A DNA stretch of 42,295 bases from assembly GCA_032718475.1 (NCBI GenBank), contig JAUCBJ010003871.1, positions 1-42,295 of the forward strand, in the 5' to 3' direction. The stretch is from Nemertoderma westbladi (taxonomy: Eukaryota; Xenacoelomorpha; Nemertodermatida; Nemertodermatidae). Made by a program: the position numbers and the translations under genes. The notes under the pieces are model-generated. The model saw only the letters and a program-made list of their open reading frames with translations. It had not been told where the DNA came from and made no database searches. The first letter of the stretch is position 1, and every line of letters begins with the position of its first letter. Below are positions 11,783 through 18,861 of the stretch, one piece after another.

Positions 11783-12208
11783 ATGCAATGCAACTTGTTA
11801 ATATTAAATATATTGTAATTATTTTAATCTAAATATTTATACACTACAAGCGTAAATAGCTAAGCAATCTAGTTAATCTATCATTCTGTCCACGAACTCT
11901 GAATAACGTATCATCCCGTCTCCATCGATATCTGATTCTCGTATTAATTCTTCGATTTCAGCTTCATTGAGGGAATCTCCTTGAGATGTGAGGGCATTTC
12001 GCAGTTTGTCAACAGGTATATATATACCCGTTATGTTCTCTATCAAATACTCTGAAACATTCCTTGATTTCTTCTGAACTTTTCGGCGGTTTCATGTGCT
12101 CCTCCATTAGGTTACAAAACTGTGGAAAGTCGATTGTATTGCCTCCTGTTGGATCTACGAATTCTAACATTGCTCGGAGTTCTCCTTCCGTCGGACTTTG
12201 TCCGACGG
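11779..12208 (-). pseudogene. Calmodulin-like EF-hand processed pseudogene, 5'-truncated
   Basis: The minus-strand sequence aligns with calmodulin from about its residue 40 to the C-terminus. It begins GQSPTEGEL, continues through FVDPTGGNTIDF (second EF hand, degenerate loop) and FRVFDREHNGYI (third loop), and after a frameshift gives LRNALTSQGDSLNEAEIEEL, DIDGDGMIRYSEF (fourth loop) and a stop at about 11881. The frameshift sits in a TA run (12016-12027): the calmodulin register needs four bases fewer, so the run seems to have gained two TA units. The segment has no introns, lacks the first EF hand, has a roughly 100-base 3' UTR and ends in A21 inside the satellite. It is therefore best read as a retroposed copy. 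A live exon with a damaged edge is the alternative, but the 5' edge has no splice acceptor. Confidence 0.8.
12188..12208. repeat. Perfect 9-bp hairpin at the retrocopy's 5' edge
   Basis: CCGTCGGAC and GTCCGACGG are exact reverse complements around a 3-base loop. The outer arm ends at the last base before the satellite resumes with GTATAG. In the parent RNA this would be a very stable stem-loop exactly where the copy stops. Confidence 0.8.
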
Positions 12209-13772
12209 TATAGTAACAGTATAGTAAAGAACCAGCGTAGTGCATTAGTAAGAGTATAACAAAGAACCTGCGCAGTGCGTATAGTAACAGTATAGTAAAG
12301 AACCTGCGTAGTGCGTATAGTAACAGTATAGTAAAGAACCTGCGTAGTGCGTATAGTAACAGTATAGTAAAGAACCAGCGTAGTGCATTAGTAAGAGTAT
12401 AACAAAGAACCTGCGCAGTGCGTATAGTAACAGTATAGTAAAGAACCTGCGTATAGTAACAGTATAGTAAAGAACCTGCGTAGTGCGTATAGTAACAGTA
12501 TAGTAAAGAACCTGCGTAGTGCGTATAGTAACAGTATAGTAAAGAACCTGCGTATAGTAACAGTATAGTAAAGAACCTGCGTAGTGCGTATAGTAACAGT
12601 ATAGTAAAGAACCTGCGTATAGTAACAGTATAGTAAAGAACCAGCGTAGTGCATTAGTAAGAGTATAACAAAGAACCTGCGCAGTGCGTATAGTAACAGT
12701 ATAGTAAAGAACCTGCGTATAGTAACAGTATAGTAAAGAACCTGCGTAGTGCGTATAGTAACAGTATAGTAAAGAACCTGCGTATAGTAACAGTATAGTA
12801 AAGAACCTGCGTAGTGCGTATAGTAACAGTATAGTAAAGAACCTGCGTAGTGCGTATAGTAACAGTATAGTAAAGAACCTGCGTAGTGCGTATAGTAACA
12901 GTATAGTAAAGAACCTGCGTATAGTAACAGTATAGTAAAGAACCTGCGTAGTGCGTATAGTAACAGTATAGTAAAGAACCTGCGTATAGTAACAGTATAG
13001 TAAAGAACCAGCGTAGTGCATTAGTAAGAGTATAACAAAGAACCTGCGCAGTGCGTATAGTAACAGTATAGTAAAGAACCTGCGTATAGTAACAGTATAG
13101 TAAAGAACCTGCGTAGTGCGTATAGTAACAGTATAGTAAAGAACCTGCGTATAGTAACAGTATAGTAAAGAACCTGCGTAGTGCGTATAGTAACAGTATA
13201 GTAAAGAACCTGCGTAGTGCGTATAGTAACAGTATAGTAAGGAACCTGCGTATAGAAACAGTATAGTAAAGAACCTGCGTAGTGCGTATAGTAACAGTAT
13301 AGTAAAGAACCTGCGTAGTGCGTATAGTAACAGTATAGTAAAGAACCTGCGTAGTGCGTATAGTAACAGTATAGTAAAGAACCTGCGTAGTGCGTATAGT
13401 AACAGTATAGTAAAGAACCTGCGTAGTGCGTATAGTAACAGTATAGTAAAGAACCTGCGTAGTGCCTATAGTAACAGTATAGTAAAGAACCTGCGTATAG
13501 TAACAGTATAGTAAAGAACCTGCGTAGTGCGTATAGTAAAGAACCTGCGTAGTGCGTATAGAAACAGTATAGTAAAGAACCTGCGTAGTGCGTATAGTAA
13601 CAGTATAGTAAAGAACCTGCGTAGTGCCTATAGTAACAGTATAGTAAAGAACCTGCGTAGTGCGTATAGTAACAGTATAGTAAAGAACCTGCGTAGTGCG
13701 TATAGTAACAGTATAGTAAAGAACCTGCGTAGTGCGTATAGTAATAGTATAGTAAAGAACCTGCGTAGTGCC
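12208..13772 (+). repeat. Satellite, middle block (36- and 29-bp units)
   Basis: The same satellite as the left block, but here 36-bp units alternate with 29-bp units that lack GTAGTGC. A distinctive variant (GCATTAGTAAGAGTATAACA followed by AAGAACCTGCGCAG) recurs at 12242, 12384, 12651 and 13018, which shows that multi-unit segments (about 142, 267 and 367 bases) have been duplicated as blocks. The block ends at TGCGTAGTGCC where the LINE begins. Confidence 0.93.
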
Positions 13773-13820
13773 TTTTTCTTGACAGTATCCCACACCCTGA
13801 CTAGTCAGGCTGTCAGGCCT

Positions 13821-16800
13821 ATGACAGTACTGCAGTCTGTCAGTAGGAATAGAAATATTCACCGAAATTTTCGATCAATGCGTTGCTGCAAGTGCAATCG
13901 TAGCGGAACATGTCAAAACTGCCTCTGTTCTAAAAGGGGCATTAGTTGCATCGACTGCCTCCCAGGTAAAATCACGGAGTGTCGCAACCCCCACGCCCAC
14001 GCCCGATCAGCGTCAATAGTGCGAGATTCTGCCTCGGGCAGTATCAACTTCCATCTCGAAGTGGAGCCCCAATTTGCAGCCTTTTCAACTGCCTACGCGG
14101 GGTCGCTCACAGATCCCCCGTTTCCAGCGGGTCCGCCATTGGATCCCTCGATCCCAGCGGGTCTGCAAACGGATCCCTCAACTACAGTGGAATCGATAAC
14201 GGATTCCCTGACTCCACCAGGTCTGCCAACAGATCCCCCGACTTCAGCAGGTCTGCCAACGGATCTACCGACATCAGCGGGTCTGCCAACGGATCCACCG
14301 ACTCCAGCCGGTCTGCCAACGGATCCCTCGACCACAGCGGGTTCGACAACGGATTCCCCGACTCCACAGGGTCTGCCAACGGATCACCCGATTTCAGCGG
14401 GTCTATCAATGGATTCACCGTCTTCTGCGGGTCTGCCAACGGATTCCTCGACTATAGCGGGTTCGATAACGGATCCCCGGACTCCACAGGGTCTGCCAAC
14501 GGTTCCCCCGACTCCAGCGGGTTCGCCAACTGATCCCCCGACTTCAGCGGGTCTGCCAACGGATCCCGCGACTCCAGCGGGTCTGCCAATGGATCCCCCA
14601 ACTTCAGCGGCTCTGCCAACGGATCCCCCGACTCCAGCGGGTCTGCCAACGGATCGCCAGACTTCAGCGGGTCTGCCAACGGATCCCCCGACTTCAGCGG
14701 GTCTGCCAAAGGATCCCTCGTTTCCAGTGGGTCTGCCAACGTATCCGCCGACTTCAGTGGGTCTGCCAATGGATCCCCCGACTTCCGCAGGCCTGCCAAC
14801 GGATCCCCCGACTCCGGTGGGTCTGCCAACGGATCCCCCGACCTCAACGGGTTCGCCAACGGATCCCCCGACTCCAGCGGGTCTGCCAACGGATCCCCTG
14901 ACTTCAGCGGGTCTGCCAACGGATCCCCTGACTTCAGCGGGTCTGCCAACGGATCCCCCGACTCCGGTGGGCCTGCCAACGGATCCCCCGACTTCAACGG
15001 GTTTGCCAACGGATCCCCCGACTCCAGCGGGTCTGCCAACGAATCCCCCGACTCCAGCGGGTCTGCCAACGGATCCCCCGACTCCGGTGTGTCTGCCAAC
15101 GGATCCCCCGACCTCAACGGGTTCGCCAACGGATCCCCCGACTCCTGCGGGTCTGCCAACGGATTCCCTGACTCCAGTGGATCTGCCAACGTATCCCCCG
15201 ACTTCAGTGGGTCTGCCAATGGATCCCCCGACTTCAGCGGGTCTGCCAACGGATCCCCCGACTCCGGTGGGCCTGCCAACGGATCCACCGACTTCAACGG
15301 GTTCGCCAACGGATCCCCCGACTCCTGCGGGTCTGCCAACGGATTCCCTGACTCCAGTGGGTCTGCCAACGTATCCCCCGACTTCAGTGGGTCTGCCAAT
15401 GGATCCCCCGACTTCAGCGGGTCTGCCAACGGATCCCCCGACTCTGGTGGGCCTGCCAACGGATCCCCCGACTTCAACGGGTTCGCCAACGGATCCCCCG
15501 ACTCCAGCGGGTCTGCCAACGGATCCCCCGACTCCAGCGGGTCTGCCAACGGATCCCCCGACTCCAGCGGGTCTGCCAACGGATCCCCCAACGTCAACGG
15601 GTCTGCCAACGGATCCCCCGACTCCAGCGGGTCTGCCAACGGATCCCCCAACTCCTACGGGTCTGCCAACGGATCCCCCGACTTCAGCGGGTCTGCCAAC
15701 GGATTCCCCAACTTCAGCGGGTCTGCTAACGGATCCCCCAACTCGTACGGGTTCCAAATTCAATGAGTTTTTATCTGTACCCACTGAGTCTCGGATGCGT
15801 TTGGGGTCACGGATAACAGACTACTTTAAGGCGGGGGTTAGGGTTAACCATAACCATACCATTCCCATAATCCTCGAAACGCCAGGGAAATGTACCCCCA
15901 CCATTTGCGAATGCAACACACTAGCATCCATGAACAAATCAGTGGAAGAGGTCGATGACCTCCACAATGATGCAAGTAGTGACTGTTACGAAGTTTACCC
16001 AGACGACTCTCAAACATATACACCCACTGAATTAAAAACTAATGTAGGACAATTTATTGCCGACATGAACTCTAAGCCACCTAACTACCCGGTGCCCATA
16101 CATAGTCATTTACATGAACTTACTAGTACAGAATATTTGAGCGATGACGTCATAGACTGCTTTTTAGGTTTAGTATCAAAGCAATTTCCGCATGTTGCCA
16201 CAGTTCTTACTCACGTAACATATAATTTGCGACGTGCTAACCATGACATTACAAGTCAGGTAAAATATGTCGCAAAACGTTACCTGGCTCCCCATGCCAA
16301 GAAACGTCCTGAGACATTATTCTTTCCTGAATGTATTGACGAACATTTTGTTTTACATGTAGCAAACTGTAAGTCCTCAACCATCTGCACAGTTAATCCA
16401 TTGGGCGATACGATGCCAACTAAAACAACGTTTGCAATCGCTGACCTACTAAATTTAATAGACTCAGTTGCTAATCCCTCAAGAAGCAAATGGTTGGTTA
16501 ATATTTGCAATTTTAACTATCCAAAACAGGAAAATAATTTTGATTGTGGTGTTTATATATGCCTGTACGCTCTTGCGATCACTCACGCGCTGCCAACAAT
16601 CTCATCTATTCACTCAGAGAGTGAGGACGCACGACTCTGGCTATATAACTGTCTTGATAAGTACAAGTTAGTCCATCACGATCAAGTGACTTATGATCCA
16701 TCATACTCACCCTGGGATATTGCAGCACCCAATACTGATTTTAATGTGGGAATCGAAAAAGACACAGATATAATATCTGACCGTTATGGCAAGGTTGAAA

Positions 16801-18794
16801 CTCTGCATGGGGACAATCTAATAAATTTTTTAAGTCAGAAGACAGACCCACATGACTTTGTGAAGGCGTTGCGGTCTAGCAAGATGTTACAGAATCCCAA
16901 GGATGACCTAATATCCACACTTAAACAATTGGGGTTTGATATACTCTCCAAACTTCAGAAGAAACTATTTAAGGCAATACTTGAAACAATTATTGGAGAC
17001 AATAAAAGCATTAAATGTACCTGTATTAATAGAAAATCAATAGATGAGGTTGCCGCGGATGTTGCTGAGTTTGCAATAGTTCTTGAGGAGAAAGCATTAA
17101 CGTCTGTCTTCAAAAAAAGAATTAACATCAGTAGCACTGAAGCGTTTGGTCTATTTGAACTAATTAATCTAGTTTCCACTCTTCAGGTAGAAATGAAATC
17201 GATGGCAACACAATGCAGCTCTTATACATCTAGGATCAAAAGTTTAGAAGAACAGGTCAAACAGTTGAAAATCAGTGATGTGAATAATCCAAAGCGTGAA
17301 AACGTGATAGATAACCAAAATAAAGCGAACACTATGAAACCAAAAAAGACAAATAAGCTTAGCAATGTTGGTCAAGAATTCGTTAATAACCAAGAGCAAA
17401 ATACAGCAAATACTTCATCAGAAACATCAAATCCATTTAATATCGGAAGAGCAGCTAAACAACAAAAGAAAAAAAATAAGGAAAAGTGTAATGTATCCAA
17501 AAAATACCACAAGCAACAGGGTCTAACATCAGACTCATGTGATGAGATATGTTTGAGTGATAGTCAATGTAGTTCCGATGCAGAACTAAATAATCAATCT
17601 GTTATGGACAATGCATCGGTGAAAAACCCTCAAAATCTTAAGGATGTTCTACTATGCAAAGAGGTCTGGAAGGAAGCAAGCGAAAAGAAATGCAATAAGA
17701 AACAACGAGCGCAACCACTGGTACCACCAACGGAAACTCAAAACAGTTTTGATGCCCTTGACGATATGAAAATGGTGGGAAAACTTATCAAAGACCAAAC
17801 CAGCATGATACAGAGCTTGTTACAGTCTAATAACTCTAAGAACAATAACAATAAAGATAACAACAATGCTGGTAATAGGAATAAAACTGTTGCAACAGGT
17901 AAATCAGGTATGAATGATAAACTGGTTACAATACATGTAAATGGTCTACAGCCTGATAGTTCGAGTATATCGATATCACAATTCTGCTTCAAACAAACAG
18001 GCCACAGACCTGTAAATGTCTGGGTCACAGGGTACAGGGGTAGAACAAAGGCAGCGAAAATAACCATTGAGTCTAGCCATAAGGACATCTTCACCCAAGA
18101 TAATATTTGGCCAGATGGGTCACACATAACAAGGGTGGAAGACAGCAGTACGAGTACTGGCTACCATCCAAACTATAAAAATCGGAGCAGAGATCATTAT
18201 AATAATCCACCACCACAACCCAGGGAAGATAGTATATATAGGGACTGGGACACATACAACCAAAGGGCAAATACCAATGATACCAATGATGTCATGACGC
18301 CATACGATGTGGCACAATATAGTATCGGTCTCAACAACACAAGATATTTTAATACTGGTTATAGGCAAGACAGGTCAAATAGAAAGCCATTGGTCAATCC
18401 CGGTTCAGCCACCAAGATAAAGGGTGCATCGGGGCAGAGTTATATCGACCACCCTCGAAATACAAGAGTAATCCCAGGAATTGGCTGTCAATATCATAAA
18501 TCATCACTCAATCCCGCTTTGGCTCAAGCTGGTTTGGCTATGGAGAGAAACAGAGCTCCGGGACATAAGTATACCAATTATACTCAGAACACAGGAGTAA
18601 TACCAGATTTCAGAGATCAACATCAGTATGATTTTCCATACCCGAAGTGCACCCACGATGTTAGTGGAAATTGGTCTTCTCCAATATACTACTCACAGCA
18701 CTCTGGTCAAAGTCAGAATATAGGAGACAGGGACTTCAGATCATATAAAAGAAGTCCCTACCCCATCCATCCACAAAGACAGCAGCGCTTTTAA
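13821..18794 (+). CDS. LINE ORF1: Cys motif, Pro-rich repeats, Ulp1-like protease, RRM-like region
   Basis: Start chosen at the first ATG inside the element (1657 residues); the frame is also open upstream through the satellite to 13527. Residues 22-54 form a Cys-rich motif (CCKC...CQNCLC...CIDC...C). Residues about 94-646 are roughly 55 copies of TDPPTPAGLP. Residues about 765-925 resemble C48 (Ulp1/SENP) SUMO-type proteases: LSDDVIDCFLGL, then H842 (EHFVLHV), N859 where the family usually has Asp, Q903 and C909 in FDCGVYIC. The H-to-N spacing of 17, N-to-C of 50 and Q six before C match the yeast Ulp1 catalytic layout. A short coiled coil (about 1127-1151) and a Lys/Asn-rich stretch follow, then an RRM-like segment (about 1367-1443). 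The tail is disordered. Expected role is RNA binding in the RNP; the protease substrate is unknown. Confidence 0.85.
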   Translation: MTVLQSVSRNRNIHRNFRSMRCCKCNRSGTCQNCLCSKRGISCIDCLPGKITECRNPHAHARSASIVRDSASGSINFHLEVEPQFAAFSTAYAGSLTDPPFPAGPPLDPSIPAGLQTDPSTTVESITDSLTPPGLPTDPPTSAGLPTDLPTSAGLPTDPPTPAGLPTDPSTTAGSTTDSPTPQGLPTDHPISAGLSMDSPSSAGLPTDSSTIAGSITDPRTPQGLPTVPPTPAGSPTDPPTSAGLPTDPATPAGLPMDPPTSAALPTDPPTPAGLPTDRQTSAGLPTDPPTSAGLPKDPSFPVGLPTYPPTSVGLPMDPPTSAGLPTDPPTPVGLPTDPPTSTGSPTDPPTPAGLPTDPLTSAGLPTDPLTSAGLPTDPPTPVGLPTDPPTSTGLPTDPPTPAGLPTNPPTPAGLPTDPPTPVCLPTDPPTSTGSPTDPPTPAGLPTDSLTPVDLPTYPPTSVGLPMDPPTSAGLPTDPPTPVGLPTDPPTSTGSPTDPPTPAGLPTDSLTPVGLPTYPPTSVGLPMDPPTSAGLPTDPPTLVGLPTDPPTSTGSPTDPPTPAGLPTDPPTPAGLPTDPPTPAGLPTDPPTSTGLPTDPPTPAGLPTDPPTPTGLPTDPPTSAGLPTDSPTSAGLLTDPPTRTGSKFNEFLSVPTESRMRLGSRITDYFKAGVRVNHNHTIPIILETPGKCTPTICECNTLASMNKSVEEVDDLHNDASSDCYEVYPDDSQTYTPTELKTNVGQFIADMNSKPPNYPVPIHSHLHELTSTEYLSDDVIDCFLGLVSKQFPHVATVLTHVTYNLRRANHDITSQVKYVAKRYLAPHAKKRPETLFFPECIDEHFVLHVANCKSSTICTVNPLGDTMPTKTTFAIADLLNLIDSVANPSRSKWLVNICNFNYPKQENNFDCGVYICLYALAITHALPTISSIHSESEDARLWLYNCLDKYKLVHHDQVTYDPSYSPWDIAAPNTDFNVGIEKDTDIISDRYGKVETLHGDNLINFLSQKTDPHDFVKALRSSKMLQNPKDDLISTLKQLGFDILSKLQKKLFKAILETIIGDNKSIKCTCINRKSIDEVAADVAEFAIVLEEKALTSVFKKRINISSTEAFGLFELINLVSTLQVEMKSMATQCSSYTSRIKSLEEQVKQLKISDVNNPKRENVIDNQNKANTMKPKKTNKLSNVGQEFVNNQEQNTANTSSETSNPFNIGRAAKQQKKKNKEKCNVSKKYHKQQGLTSDSCDEICLSDSQCSSDAELNNQSVMDNASVKNPQNLKDVLLCKEVWKEASEKKCNKKQRAQPLVPPTETQNSFDALDDMKMVGKLIKDQTSMIQSLLQSNNSKNNNNKDNNNAGNRNKTVATGKSGMNDKLVTIHVNGLQPDSSSISISQFCFKQTGHRPVNVWVTGYRGRTKAAKITIESSHKDIFTQDNIWPDGSHITRVEDSSTSTGYHPNYKNRSRDHYNNPPPQPREDSIYRDWDTYNQRANTNDTNDVMTPYDVAQYSIGLNNTRYFNTGYRQDRSNRKPLVNPGSATKIKGASGQSYIDHPRNTRVIPGIGCQYHKSSLNPALAQAGLAMERNRAPGHKYTNYTQNTGVIPDFRDQHQYDFPYPKCTHDVSGNWSSPIYYSQHSGQSQNIGDRDFRSYKRSPYPIHPQRQQRF
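14096..15757 (+). repeat. 30-bp coding minisatellite in LINE ORF1
   Basis: About 55 copies of a 30-bp unit near GGATCCCCCGACTCCAGCGG + GTCTGCCAAC. A longer pattern is superimposed: the marker variant GTATCC(G/C)CCGACTTCAGTGG occurs at about 14742, 15192 and 15372, so multi-unit blocks (180 and 450 bases) were duplicated. No copy carries a stop in the ORF1 frame; two minus-strand frames and other plus frames are open as by-products. Confidence 0.93.
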
Positions 18795-18861
18795 ATCGTC
18801 AAATGCTTTAAACACACCACCTCCAGTTTTCAACAATGATGAAACCAACAGGAGAAACTGT
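18795..18861 (+). other. Inter-ORF spacer of the LINE
   Basis: Sixty-seven bases separate the ORF1 stop from the ORF2 ATG, which lies in a different frame. A downstream start by reinitiation or internal entry would be needed; nothing in the spacer identifies the mechanism. Confidence 0.6.

Noticed and set aside
11881-12208. Live calmodulin gene exon
   Set aside because: Frameshift, missing first EF hand, no splice acceptor at its 5' edge and a poly(A) tail point to a retrocopy.
11438-13862. Long open frames on the minus strand (for example a 402-residue frame)
   Set aside because: They are translations of the satellite, which stays open because the unit is divisible by three; no independent coding signal.
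14384-15784. Minus-strand frames of 466 and 399 residues opposite LINE ORF1
   Set aside because: Shadows of the 30-bp coding repeat; they stop outside it, whereas the plus frame continues into conserved domains.
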